From contig JAEUVB010000021.1 in the NCBI GenBank assembly GCA_016786845.1, forward strand, positions 248,001 through 312,000: 64,000 nt of DNA. Direction: 5' to 3'. The notes beneath the pieces were generated by a model. That model had not been told where the DNA came from, did no database searches, and saw only the letters and a list, made by a program, of their open reading frames with translations. Shown in pieces: positions 26,182-35,178 of this stretch (position 1 is the first letter of the stretch; every line of letters starts with the position of its first letter). Origin of the DNA: Chitinophagaceae bacterium. GTDB lineage: Bacteria > Bacteroidota > Bacteroidia > Chitinophagales > Chitinophagaceae. A program made the translations under genes and the position numbers.

Positions 26182-27495
26182 CTACTCCACCCTTCTAATC
26201 CTCGCACCCAATTGCTGCAAACGCGTATCTATATACTGATAACCCCGATCGATCTGTTCAATATTTTGAATGATGCTTTTCCCTTGTGCAGATAATGCGG
26301 CAATCAGCAAGGCCAATCCTGCACGAATATCGGGCGATGACATCGTATTGCCTCTCAAAGGGAATGTTTTATCTAACCCTACAACCACAGCCCGGTGAGG
26401 ATCGCAGAGTACGATCTGTGCCCCCATATCGATCAGCTTATCGGTAAAGAACAATCGACTTTCAAACATTTTTTGATGAAAAAGTACCGTGCCTTTGGCT
26501 TGTGTGGCTACCACCAATGCAATACTCACCAAATCGGGCGTAAAGCCCGGCCAGGGATGATCGTATATCGTGAGTATATCACCGCCAATAAAACGTCGGA
26601 TGCGATAATGCTCTTGCGCAGGAATGAAAATATCATGCTTTCGAATTTCCATGTCTATTCCGAGGCGCTGAAAAGTATCGGGTATGCATCCCAAATATTT
26701 TACATCACAATTGCGTATCGTGATTTCTCCGCCGGTCATGGCAGCAAGGCCTATAAATGATCCTACTTCGATCATGTCGGCCAGGATGCGGTGATCGCAG
26801 GCACCAAAACTATCTTTGTCTACACCCTGCACCGTTAACAGGTTTGAACCGATACCTGTAATACGGGCCCCCATGCGATTGAGCAATCGACAAAGCTGTT
26901 GAATATAGGGTTCGCAGGCAGCATTGTAAATACGAGTCTTGCCTTTGGCCACCACAGCCGCCATCAAAATATTGGCGGTGCCGGTTACAGAGGGTTCATC
27001 GAGCAACATATAAGTGCCCTGAAGTTGATCGCAGGTAAGGGTAAAAAAATGTTCTTCTTCGTTATAGGTATATTTCGCACCCAGTTTTTCAAACCCCAAA
27101 ATATGGGTGTCCAATCGACGCCTTCCGATTTTATCTCCGCCGGGTTGAGGGATATACGCTTTATTGAATCTCGCCAGTAATGGACCGGCCAACATCACAG
27201 CCCCACGCAACTTACCGGATTTCTTTTTGTATTCCGGACTAATCAGGTATTCCAGATTGATGTTTTGGGCCTGAAAAATATATTCATTGGCATTTACCCT
27301 TTCAACCATGACCCCCAGATCCTGGAGGAGTTCAATGAGCATGCGCACATCGAGGATGTCGGGCAAATTACTGATGGTGATTTTTTCCTTGGTCAATAAG
27401 GTCGCCGCAATCACTTGCAAAGCCTCATTTTTTGCACCCTGCGGGATGACCTCTCCATTGAGGGGTGTACCTCCGTAGATTTCAAAGCTGTTCAT
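26182..27495 (-). CDS. murA: UDP-N-acetylglucosamine 1-carboxyvinyltransferase, Asp-type
   Basis: 437 residues, full length. Catalyses the first committed step of peptidoglycan synthesis, transfer of enolpyruvate from PEP to UDP-GlcNAc, in the cytoplasm. The conserved Lys22 lies in QGAKNEAL; the substrate motif LDEPSVTGTANILMAA and the C-terminal SPDIRAGLALLIAAL are present. The mobile-loop residue that is Cys115 in E. coli is Asp121 here (PGGDKIGRRRLDTHI). Asp at this position is known from other MurA enzymes to give resistance to fosfomycin. Follows the DUF4290 gene by 35 bases, the usual order in Bacteroidota, and shares its transcript. Confidence 0.97.
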   Translation of the reverse strand: MNSFEIYGGTPLNGEVIPQGAKNEALQVIAATLLTKEKITISNLPDILDVRMLIELLQDLGVMVERVNANEYIFQAQNINLEYLISPEYKKKSGKLRGAVMLAGPLLARFNKAYIPQPGGDKIGRRRLDTHILGFEKLGAKYTYNEEEHFFTLTCDQLQGTYMLLDEPSVTGTANILMAAVVAKGKTRIYNAACEPYIQQLCRLLNRMGARITGIGSNLLTVQGVDKDSFGACDHRILADMIEVGSFIGLAAMTGGEITIRNCDVKYLGCIPDTFQRLGIDMEIRKHDIFIPAQEHYRIRRFIGGDILTIYDHPWPGFTPDLVSIALVVATQAKGTVLFHQKMFESRLFFTDKLIDMGAQIVLCDPHRAVVVGLDKTFPLRGNTMSSPDIRAGLALLIAALSAQGKSIIQNIEQIDRGYQYIDTRLQQLGARIRRVE

Positions 27496-27530
27496 GTAGC
27501 TAATGTACTACAGTAAGGAAAGCCGGAATA

Positions 27531-28241
27531 CTAAATGGGGTTATTTTTTTTCTTGAAGCGAACGAACTTATTATTGTTTCGGTTCGGATTCGGATTGGAG
27601 TTCATTCGGTTGTTATTATTGTTTCGGCCATAACGATTATTGTTTCCATAAGGCTTCGCCACTTTCTGACTGGCATGGATGATCGTGCCGTCTCCAATAT
27701 CTACAAAATCTTTAAAACGTAAAGTAGGATCCCAAATCAAGGCCCCTTTGCTCATTTGAGAGAGCTCATCGCGGATCATATCATCGTGCACATTTTCTTT
27801 GTGCCAGTTGTTATAAGCCACTTTCATAAACAACGCCAACACTTGTATATAGCCTGTTTTCTTTTCTTCGTCTGTTTCTGCGATGGCTTTGGTATAGAGT
27901 TTTTCAAAGGTCACACCAAAGTGGTTCCATTTGATTTTTTGTTTGGGATAATGCAGCGGATCAGGCTTGCGTTGCTTAAGGGCTTGGGTCGGTATGGGAT
28001 ATGGACTTTTTACATCCAATTTATAATCCGATATGAGAAACAAATGATCCCAGAGCTTTTGCTTGTAATCTTCAATGCTTTTCGTTTGCGGACTCAATAT
28101 CGCCATCACCTCCACAACGGCTTCTGCATTACGCTGCCGGGCTTCAGGATCTTCGATCGTCATCAGGTGCTTGACCATGTTGTGAACGCTGCGGCCATAT
28201 TCCTTAATAGGCATCAACTCTCGGGTTGTATTGTATTCCAT
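27531..28241 (-). CDS. DUF4290 family protein
   Basis: 236 residues, cytoplasmic. The N-terminal ~180 residues match the Bacteroidota-specific DUF4290 family as I know it (LMPIKEYGRSVHNMVKHLMTIEDPEARQR broken here into its parts: EYGRSVHNM, DPEARQRNAEAVV; later KIKWNHFGVTFEKLY). The C-terminal 50 residues are a low-complexity, Asn/Arg-rich tail (NNNRYGRNNNNNR..NKFVRFKKK), which may bind RNA or be disordered. The function is unknown. Its position directly before murA is typical. Confidence 0.85.
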   Translation of the reverse strand: MEYNTTRELMPIKEYGRSVHNMVKHLMTIEDPEARQRNAEAVVEVMAILSPQTKSIEDYKQKLWDHLFLISDYKLDVKSPYPIPTQALKQRKPDPLHYPKQKIKWNHFGVTFEKLYTKAIAETDEEKKTGYIQVLALFMKVAYNNWHKENVHDDMIRDELSQMSKGALIWDPTLRFKDFVDIGDGTIIHASQKVAKPYGNNNRYGRNNNNNRMNSNPNPNRNNNKFVRFKKKNNPI

Positions 28242-28461
28242 ACGATATAAAAAGCGGTAGTTTGAGTGAGCCCGAATAATAAGCGGAACTCGGTATTAAT
28301 TTAACTGCGTGAATCGGCCCATAGCCATGATCATTCACTTCAACTGCACAAATATAGCCATTTTAGGCAAATGGGAAACAATTTAATTTCTTATGCTCCC
28401 GATCTAAACCCCGTTCAATACGGGTCTCGTTTCGGGAGCCCTGAATCCCGCAAGCGGGGCA
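28242..28461. other. Intergenic stretch upstream of DUF4290-murA
   Basis: No gene-like frame. It should contain the promoter of the minus-strand DUF4290-murA unit. A 5-bp hairpin (CCCGC/GCGGG, near 28447-28458) marks the junction with the remnant that follows. Confidence 0.4.
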
Positions 28462-28668
28462 TTGCAAACCCCGACGAGTGAAGAGGTACGGTATGAAGCT
28501 GAAAATCCTCTGAGCTCTATACAACAAGATCTGCTGATGGCTAAAGGGAAAGATTTCAATGAATGTGTACGAGTTGAAAATACCGGGCACGGCTTTTATT
28601 ATCCTGATTTTCTCCATGGTCAGCAAAAGTTGGACTATGAAATGCAGATGGGGTCCTTGAAAAATTAA
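28462..28668 (+). pseudogene. Possible C-terminal remnant of an alpha/beta-hydrolase-like gene
   Basis: A 68-codon frame on the plus strand with TTG as first codon and no promoter or plausible N-terminus. The translation ends ...CVRVENTGHGFYYPDF and LDYEMQM. Gly-His-Gly-Phe near the C-terminus is the usual surrounding of the catalytic His in alpha/beta hydrolases, and the flanking spacing is compatible. No upstream hydrolase sequence is present in any frame, so this would be a decayed fragment. Chance resemblance is possible. Confidence 0.25.
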
Positions 28669-28681
28669 TTCCCCTTATTCA

Positions 28682-29392
28682 TCAAGCCATGGGCAAATCC
28701 ATCAACAGCAGAAAACTATCTTCCAAAACTTCAATCTCCAAATTGGATTCATCACGTATACCGATCGCATCTCTCCGACCAAGAGTAGAATCATGTGTTT
28801 TGATACTGCCTTCGATCACCATCAGAAACATTCCGTTGTTCGGTGCTTTGCAGGTATAGGGTACGGTCGATCCGGCTTTAAACCGCCCCAGATGAAACCA
28901 TGCCTGCTGATGTATCCAACTCCCTGCATCCTCAGGAGAAGGAGAAACGATTTGTAGCCAATCATCATTCATGGCCTCCGTATCATATGAAATCTGATCG
29001 TAGCGAGGTGTTACATTTTGCTGATTAGGAAATAACCAAATCTGAAACAGACTCACCGCTTCAGTCCGACTATGATTGAACTCACTGTGTGTGATGCCAC
29101 TGCCGGCACTCATGACTTGTATTTCTCCGTATGAAATGGTGCCGCTGTTCCCCATACTGTCTTTGTGCGCCAAAGTACCGCTGAAAGGGATGGTAATAAT
29201 TTCCATATTGTCGTGCGGATGCATACCAAAACCCATACCGGCCGAAACGATGTCATCATTCAATACACGCAGTACACCAAAATGAACCTTTTGTGGATTA
29301 TACCAAGATGCAAAACTAAAGGTATGTGCGGCTTTGAGCCATCCATGATCGGCAAAGCCTCGTTCGGAAGCGGGATAAAGTATATGGGACAT
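28682..29392 (-). CDS. Pirin family protein
   Basis: 236 residues, bicupin. The N-terminal cupin carries the four pirin metal ligands at the expected spacing: H58 and H60 (GMHPHDNMEI), H102 and E104 (THSEFNHS). FASWYNP and FGVLRVLNDD are standard pirin segments. The second cupin (about 145-236) lacks obvious ligands, as in YhhW-like members. Some pirins are quercetin 2,3-dioxygenases, others redox-sensing regulators; the sequence does not decide. A TAATTTCG just before the ATG is a near-match to the -7 element. Apparently monocistronic. Confidence 0.93.
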   Translation of the reverse strand: MSHILYPASERGFADHGWLKAAHTFSFASWYNPQKVHFGVLRVLNDDIVSAGMGFGMHPHDNMEIITIPFSGTLAHKDSMGNSGTISYGEIQVMSAGSGITHSEFNHSRTEAVSLFQIWLFPNQQNVTPRYDQISYDTEAMNDDWLQIVSPSPEDAGSWIHQQAWFHLGRFKAGSTVPYTCKAPNNGMFLMVIEGSIKTHDSTLGRRDAIGIRDESNLEIEVLEDSFLLLMDLPMA

Positions 29393-29553
29393 GTTGCGAA
29401 ATTATGATATTTTCTTCAAGGTCTGTTTTCGGTATCGATTCCTGAATATCTATTCCCGATAGGCATTCCACACTTGACCGTAAAATAATCCCGTTTCGTT
29501 ATTTTTAATCTATCCTCAAAAACAGGCTGATTATCTTCGCAAAAAATTTTACC

Positions 29554-31707
29554 ATGAAGAAGCTGGCCTTCGTTTTTTTATCTCTCTCACTTACATTTTC
29601 CCTCAAAGCCCAGACGCTGAGTACTATTGAAAATCCGGATGTGATACAAGGTGTCCTGATCAAAATCACACCGCCGTTGACCGAGTTTGTACCCAACCCG
29701 GCTTGGATCGATGAAGTGGTTCGTGATGAAAATGGCGTCATTGGTAGAGACGAGGACAATCGCGAACACAGAAATGGCGGGCACCCTGCAGTGGACCCAA
29801 CAGCACTTCCTCAGGGAAAAGATCCTGTATTGCAGGATTATTTTTACAGTAAAAAACGAATTTCAACCATTGGACAAAATTTCAATGGACAAGGCAATAC
29901 GGGTGTCAATCCCGCTGACCCTTCTCTCTGCGTAGGGCCCAATCATATCATTCAAATGATTAACGGTTCTTCCGGTGCACGGTGGGCCATTTATAATAAA
30001 ACCGGAGGTGTGGTACAAGCGGCAGGATATATGGATGCCATCAGCGGTGTACCCGGATTGGGCGACCCTATCGCCATGTATGATCAATTTGCAGATCGTT
30101 TTGTGATTACAGAATTTGCATCCTCCGGCAATCACCTCATCATCATGATTTCCCAAACCAATAACCCCACAGGAAGTTGGTATGTATATGACTTTACCAC
30201 ACCCGAATTTCCGGATTATCCTAAATATGGTATATGGCCCAATGCCTATATCTGTACATCCAATGAATCGACCAATAAAGTCTATGCGATGAACCGGGTT
30301 CAGATGTTAGCCGGAGCCTCTGTGACATCCATGCTGAGTTTTTCTATCCCTGCAAGTCCGTCTATCGGGTTTCAAGCTGCAGCACCGGTAAATATTAGTG
30401 GTACCAACCTTCCTCCTGTAGGCACTCAACCTATGATCATGCGCATGGTCGATGATTTATGGACGGTAGCGGCTGATGTGGATCGCCTGGAACTTTGGTA
30501 TCTCAATCTCGATTTTGTAACCCCGGCGAATTCTACCATGAATCAACAACCGGATTTGAATACGGCCGCATTCGACACCGATCTTTGCGGATATACCACC
30601 CTCAATTGCATTCGTCAACCCGGCACCAATACCCGCCTTGATCCGATCCGCGAAATTATCATGAATCGTGTCGCCTACCGAAATTTTAATACCCATCAGA
30701 GTTTAGTGGCTTGCCATGCCGTGGATCAGGGGAATCTGGCTCCGGATCAAGCCGGTGTGCGTTGGTATGAAATCCGCAGAACCGGTCTCGGTGCCTGGAG
30801 CATTTATCAACAAGGTACTTATGCACCGGATACCAATAGCCGATGGATGCCCACAATAGGCATAGACCATTCAGGAAATATCGGATTGGCCTATAATGTG
30901 AGCAGTAAAGTAGTGTTCCCATCCTTCCGCTTTACCGGAAGAAAAAATGGCGATCCCCTTGGGTTGATGACAGAACCGGAACAATCCCTGATTGCCGGAA
31001 CGGCAGCACAAACCAGTAATCGCTGGGGTGATTATAACGATCTTCAAATCGACCCAAGTGATGATGCGACTTTTTGGGTCACGGGTATGTATCGCCCTGC
31101 CAGTGGTTGGGCCACGCGTATTGGATCCTTCAATATATTGCAAGCTCCACTTCCTGTGACATTACTCAATTTTGAAGGGGAATTAAAAAACTCCTCCACT
31201 ATAGAACTCCAATGGAACGTTGAAAACGAATCGAATGTAGACCGATATGAAGTAGAACGTATGCAGGATGATGGTGCTTTCGTAAACATTGGAAAACTGG
31301 GTGCGACTCCTCCGACTTCTGCTGTGAATCATTACCAATTTACCGATCAGTCCTTCAATCCAATTTTGAATAAACATTATCGATTAAAAATGATGGATGT
31401 CGATGGTAAATTTCGATACAGCAATACGGTCATCATCAAGGGTCATAGCGGCCAACAAGTTGATGTGTATCCAAACCCGATCAAGCATGAACAACTTTAT
31501 GTCAGGTTGTCTGAAGAACTTTCCAAACTTTCTCTTCATATTCAGATCTATGACCTAAACGGGAAACAAATTTTAAGCTATGCACATCAATCTCCGTCTC
31601 AAATTCTGACACTCAATTTAGCTGCATTGCCTGCCGGTATGTATTCATTGAAATGTATTGATGATCGTGGTGTTTCTTATCATACCCAAATCATCACTAA
31701 GAATTAA
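29554..31707 (+). CDS. Secreted protein with T9SS type A sorting domain
   Basis: 717 residues. Signal peptide MKKLAFVFLSLSLTFSLKAQ; C-terminal sorting domain of about 80 residues with the diagnostic VDVYPNPIKHEQLYVRL, IYDLNGKQIL and LPAGMYSLKC, followed by a short basic end. It is exported by the Sec and type IX systems and attached to the cell surface or released. The body (about 100-520) is a beta-propeller-like domain with DPSLCVGPNHIIQMIN and repeated WYxYDFTTPEFPDYPKYGIWP motifs, known from uncharacterised surface proteins; a fibronectin-like segment (NVENESNVDRYEVERM) precedes the sorting domain. The only protein in the window with a classical T9SS domain, in contrast to the large dockerin-tailed proteins. 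Confidence 0.9.
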   Translation: MKKLAFVFLSLSLTFSLKAQTLSTIENPDVIQGVLIKITPPLTEFVPNPAWIDEVVRDENGVIGRDEDNREHRNGGHPAVDPTALPQGKDPVLQDYFYSKKRISTIGQNFNGQGNTGVNPADPSLCVGPNHIIQMINGSSGARWAIYNKTGGVVQAAGYMDAISGVPGLGDPIAMYDQFADRFVITEFASSGNHLIIMISQTNNPTGSWYVYDFTTPEFPDYPKYGIWPNAYICTSNESTNKVYAMNRVQMLAGASVTSMLSFSIPASPSIGFQAAAPVNISGTNLPPVGTQPMIMRMVDDLWTVAADVDRLELWYLNLDFVTPANSTMNQQPDLNTAAFDTDLCGYTTLNCIRQPGTNTRLDPIREIIMNRVAYRNFNTHQSLVACHAVDQGNLAPDQAGVRWYEIRRTGLGAWSIYQQGTYAPDTNSRWMPTIGIDHSGNIGLAYNVSSKVVFPSFRFTGRKNGDPLGLMTEPEQSLIAGTAAQTSNRWGDYNDLQIDPSDDATFWVTGMYRPASGWATRIGSFNILQAPLPVTLLNFEGELKNSSTIELQWNVENESNVDRYEVERMQDDGAFVNIGKLGATPPTSAVNHYQFTDQSFNPILNKHYRLKMMDVDGKFRYSNTVIIKGHSGQQVDVYPNPIKHEQLYVRLSEELSKLSLHIQIYDLNGKQILSYAHQSPSQILTLNLAALPAGMYSLKCIDDRGVSYHTQIITKN

Positions 31708-31753
31708 TGGTTCTCTGACGGTTGTAAGCAACAGGCATCTGCAACTTTGATGT

Positions 31754-32230
31754 TCAACTGCACAGCTTTCGCATCGTTTGTGAACTTAGTCGATATAAGG
31801 TCCACTCTTCCATAGGCACAGCACCTAAACTGTTGTAAAAATCAATGGCCGGTGTATTCCAGTTGAGTACACTCCATTCCATGCGGCCACAATCCTCCGC
31901 TACTGCTATACTTACAAGATGCAACAATAATTTTTTACCATAACCCTTCTGACGGAATGCAGGTCGAACAAACAAGTCCTCGAGATAGAGTCCTTTCTTT
32001 CCGATAAAGGTGGAGTAATTATAAAACCAAAGTGCAAAACCTACAGGTTCATCTGCTTCATAGGCAAGGACACATCGTGCGATCGATTGTACAAAGAGAT
32101 ATTCATGAAGCAAGGACTCAGTGACCACCACTTCATTTTCCAATTTCTCGTAAAGCGCCAATTCGGCAATCAGTTTTCGTATCAGCCCCAGGTCTTCCGG
32201 TGTTGCAGGCCTTATGGTCAATTCAGGCAT
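31754..32230 (-). CDS. GNAT family N-acetyltransferase (spermidine/diamine acetyltransferase-like)
   Basis: 158 residues. GNAT fold with acetyl-CoA pyrophosphate loop RQKGYGKK (R93-G96-G98) after the LYLEDLFVRPAFR strand. This and FALWFYNYSTFIGKKGLYLEDLFV are typical for the diamine/thialysine N-acetyltransferase subgroup (SSAT-like). The C-terminus NWNTPAIDFYNSLGA also fits. Its ATG overlaps the TGA of the YfhO-type gene (TGATG), so the two are translationally coupled. The acceptor substrate is not decided by sequence. Confidence 0.9.
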   Translation of the reverse strand: MPELTIRPATPEDLGLIRKLIAELALYEKLENEVVVTESLLHEYLFVQSIARCVLAYEADEPVGFALWFYNYSTFIGKKGLYLEDLFVRPAFRQKGYGKKLLLHLVSIAVAEDCGRMEWSVLNWNTPAIDFYNSLGAVPMEEWTLYRLSSQTMRKLCS

Positions 32231-34734
32231 CAGGCAGTCGCTTTCTTTTTCATTTCATCTCTGATGCCCAAGCCAATGCCTCCGGCAAGAATCAACAGAA
32301 TAAAAATGGATGAGGCCAAACTGGCGGTATTCCATTTGAAATAAGTATCCGGATGAAATTTGAATTCTATTTTATGGTTTCCGGCAGGCAGGTTCAAGCC
32401 TCTCAACAGATAATCAGACTTGACTATCGGTGTTTCCTTTCCGTCTACAAAGGCCTTCCATCCATAAGGATAATAGATGTCTGAAAAAATAGCAAACCCG
32501 GCTTGAGCATTACTCGATTCATAACTGAGATCATTCAATCCGTATTTAGTTAATCGAATGGTAGCGTTAGAGTCAGTTACAAAACTTGTAGTATTTCCTT
32601 TCCACAATTTTTGTTGTACAATGGCGGTCTGACGGGCCCTGAATGGATTTGCTACTGCTGTCGTATCGCCCAATCCTTCAGCCGTCATCGCCTTCATTTC
32701 TTCATTGGCATCAGGCACCAATTTCACCTCATTCACAAACCATGCATTACCGCAACGGTTTGGATTCGGTTGCACGGCAGGCTGATTATTTTGTCCATTA
32801 AAAATGATGTATTTGGTATTGAGCATATTCAAAACTTCGGCATTCATTTTTCCGCCTGATAAATGATAGGAAATCAGATCTTGATAAGTTTCCAATTTAG
32901 CCGGATGATATCCACCTACACATTTATGATGAAAAGCCTGCATCGCACCGTTATACGGATCAGTAGTCAGATCCAGCACCCTGTAAAAAGGATCGGGATC
33001 TTGTTTGATTTGAGTATCGACCGGCCTTGGAGAAAACTGAGCTTCAAATTCATCTTCAGGCATATAATTCGCCGGTCCGATATATCGCATACCTATACTC
33101 AATAGGTCTACAGCAATCAATATTCCTACTGCAGCAACTGCTGCGCTTCGGCCTAATTTCTTGCGATTAAAAAACCACAAAACGGCTGCAGCCAATAGGA
33201 TAAAGACCAAAGAGCGAATGCCGTCAGACATGGCAATATCCTGTCGATCTTCCACGAGGGCATTGAAGAGGGTTGCACCTGCCTGCTCATTACCGGTCAT
33301 CTGCACCATTTGCATTTTTAATTTATCATCATTGGGTCCCTTAAACGATAAGAATGCCCGACTACCAATTCCGAACACAAGACACAACCCGGCCACCACG
33401 ATGACGGATTTCTTTAATGCATCCATTCGTCTTTCCTCGGATTCTTCCCCGAACAAAAATTCCTGTAATGCCCATAGCGCAATGATACAGAAAGTGAGAC
33501 CAGGTATGACCATCGCCATACTTGGGGTACGGAAATTGTTGAAGAAAGGAAGATGATCGAACAGAAAATAATTAAACCCGCTGAAGTGACGGCCCCATGA
33601 CAAAAAGATTCCCACAACCCCTACACCAAACAAGAACCATTTCATTTGATGGCGAATGATGAAAAGGCCAAGAACCATTAGGAATATGATGATGGCACCA
33701 AAGTATACGGGACCTGATAGAAATGGTTGGTCGCCCCAATAGGTAGATGCCCTGGCAGAAATTTGCGCAGCATTGTCGTCATTCACTCCCAGCCCTTTGA
33801 CGGCCTCATAATAATGTGAGTTGGTTCCCAGGTCAACCATACTGCCACCTCCGTAAAGATTGGGAACTAACAGCGTAAAGGTCTCCCCTATTCCTTCGCT
33901 CCATTGGAAAGCATAATCCTTATCCAATCCTCCATTGGATTTTTTGTCTTTTCCAAGCGTAAACTCACTTTGCCCCCCACGCATGGTTTGCTTTTTATAT
34001 TCATTGGTATATAATAGCATGTCCAAACTAGGCCCCACAGAGACAAGGGCTACTACAGCCATAATGCCGGTAGCGATTAAAAATTCGCGAACCTTTTTTT
34101 CTTTTAGGGCTTGAAACATATAGGCTAGAAAAAGTCCGGTGGCTACAAATACGACAAAATAATAAACGATTTGATACATGCCGTTGGAAACCATCAGTGA
34201 CATGCCAACCAGCGCTGCACCAGCTCCTATGAGATAACGTCCCCTGTATATCCAGTGCATGCCCGCCAAAACCAGCGGCATATAACCGATACTGAACATT
34301 TTCGTATTGTGCCCCGCGGCAATAATCTGCAAATTGTAGGAGGCAAAAGCAAATGCCACAGCACCAATCACACCAATCCATCGATTGACCCCCATACTAT
34401 TCATAAGGATATAAAAGCATATCATGGCAATCAAGAAGAAAAAGACCGGACTGGGCAAGGTATCCGTCAAAAATTCCTGAATCGGATAAATGAGATTGGT
34501 CTTACCTCTCATGTAATGCGTCACCGTGGGCATACCGCCAAACATCGAATTGCTCCACAAAGGATTTTCGCCGGTCTTTTCGTACCAGGTTTTCGCTTCC
34601 TGACTCATGCCCATCCAATGTATCGTATCGCCAGCTGCGAGTTTATTGCCCTGAAGGGCCGGATAGCAATAGATGAGAGCTACCGCCAAAAAAATAACGA
34701 TGGCGATGAGGTGTTGAACTGCCGTTTTTTGCAT
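32230..34734 (-). CDS. YfhO family membrane protein
   Basis: About 834 residues from the ATG at 34734 (MQKTAVQHLIAIVIFLAVALIY); the frame is open 16 codons further upstream but those codons (PPQKPLFLYPQYF) do not look like a membrane-protein N-terminus. About a dozen membrane helices, an extracytoplasmic loop with GDTIHWMGMSQEAKTW and WSNSMFGGMP typical of YfhO/GT-C type glycosyltransferase-like proteins, and a C-terminal soluble beta-domain (YYPYGWKAFVDGKETPI, LLRGLNLPAGNHKIEF) before a last membrane helix. YfhO proteins act in transfer of sugars to teichoic acids in Firmicutes; in Bacteroidota the acceptor is unknown. Confidence 0.9.
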   Translation of the reverse strand: MQKTAVQHLIAIVIFLAVALIYCYPALQGNKLAAGDTIHWMGMSQEAKTWYEKTGENPLWSNSMFGGMPTVTHYMRGKTNLIYPIQEFLTDTLPSPVFFFLIAMICFYILMNSMGVNRWIGVIGAVAFAFASYNLQIIAAGHNTKMFSIGYMPLVLAGMHWIYRGRYLIGAGAALVGMSLMVSNGMYQIVYYFVVFVATGLFLAYMFQALKEKKVREFLIATGIMAVVALVSVGPSLDMLLYTNEYKKQTMRGGQSEFTLGKDKKSNGGLDKDYAFQWSEGIGETFTLLVPNLYGGGSMVDLGTNSHYYEAVKGLGVNDDNAAQISARASTYWGDQPFLSGPVYFGAIIIFLMVLGLFIIRHQMKWFLFGVGVVGIFLSWGRHFSGFNYFLFDHLPFFNNFRTPSMAMVIPGLTFCIIALWALQEFLFGEESEERRMDALKKSVIVVAGLCLVFGIGSRAFLSFKGPNDDKLKMQMVQMTGNEQAGATLFNALVEDRQDIAMSDGIRSLVFILLAAAVLWFFNRKKLGRSAAVAAVGILIAVDLLSIGMRYIGPANYMPEDEFEAQFSPRPVDTQIKQDPDPFYRVLDLTTDPYNGAMQAFHHKCVGGYHPAKLETYQDLISYHLSGGKMNAEVLNMLNTKYIIFNGQNNQPAVQPNPNRCGNAWFVNEVKLVPDANEEMKAMTAEGLGDTTAVANPFRARQTAIVQQKLWKGNTTSFVTDSNATIRLTKYGLNDLSYESSNAQAGFAIFSDIYYPYGWKAFVDGKETPIVKSDYLLRGLNLPAGNHKIEFKFHPDTYFKWNTASLASSIFILLILAGGIGLGIRDEMKKKATA

Positions 34735-34825
34735 GTGAAAATATTGAGGGTATAAAAATAAAGGTTTCTGTGGTGGATGCAAGAAAAAAATTGATGTTCG
34801 TTTTTAGTTTCTATACAGATTATTC

Positions 34826-34833
34826 TATTTTTG
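34826..34833 (+). promoter_or_regulatory. -7 promoter element (TATTTTTG) of the coiled-coil gene
   Basis: An exact TAnnTTTG match 25 bases before the start codon. No TTG lies at the usual -33 distance. Expected transcript start about 34838, giving a leader of about 20 bases. Confidence 0.5.
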
Positions 34834-34858
34834 ATATAGATAAAAAAGAATAACAGTT

Positions 34859-35176
34859 ATGAAAGACACCGAAATGGATAAAGTGATGAATGCCATCATT
34901 GGTTTAGCCCGTGAAATGAAATTTTTCCGACAAAATGTTGATCAGCGTTTCGAAGCCATAGACAAACGTTTTGAAACCATGGATAAACGTTTTGATGTCA
35001 TGGACAGACGTTTTGATCTCATGGACAAACGTTTCAATAATTTAGAACGGCGAATGGTTAAAGCAAATCTGGGAATCCTCGAACTGAGAACTTCAGTTTC
35101 AAAACTAGCAGATCAGCAAAGCAATATTGAAAAAATGGATTTGCGCTTGTCGAAATTGGAACAGAAAGCACGTTAG
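34859..35176 (+). CDS. Small heptad-repeat coiled-coil protein
   Basis: 105 residues, cytoplasmic. Residues 28-62 are five consecutive copies of a seven-residue unit (K/Q)RF(E/D)xMD, giving a perfect heptad coiled coil; the rest is also helical with heptads of Leu/Val. Proteins with DKRF-type repeats are common in bacteria next to diverse genes but have no agreed function; some are tail-fibre or t-SNARE-like domain proteins. It is convergent with the FAD oxidoreductase (2-base gap) and has its own -7 element. The repeats come from 21-bp DNA repeats, so the length may vary between strains. Confidence 0.75.
   Translation: MKDTEMDKVMNAIIGLAREMKFFRQNVDQRFEAIDKRFETMDKRFDVMDRRFDLMDKRFNNLERRMVKANLGILELRTSVSKLADQQSNIEKMDLRLSKLEQKAR
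34943..35047 (+). repeat. Five tandem 21-bp coding repeats
   Basis: Five units of 21 bp built on AAACGTTTTGA..CATGGA encode the heptads of the coiled-coil protein. Units 2-4 differ by a few bases only; units 1 and 5 are more diverged. In-frame expansion or contraction would lengthen or shorten the coiled coil by two helical turns per unit. Confidence 0.85.
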
Positions 35177-35178
35177 GC

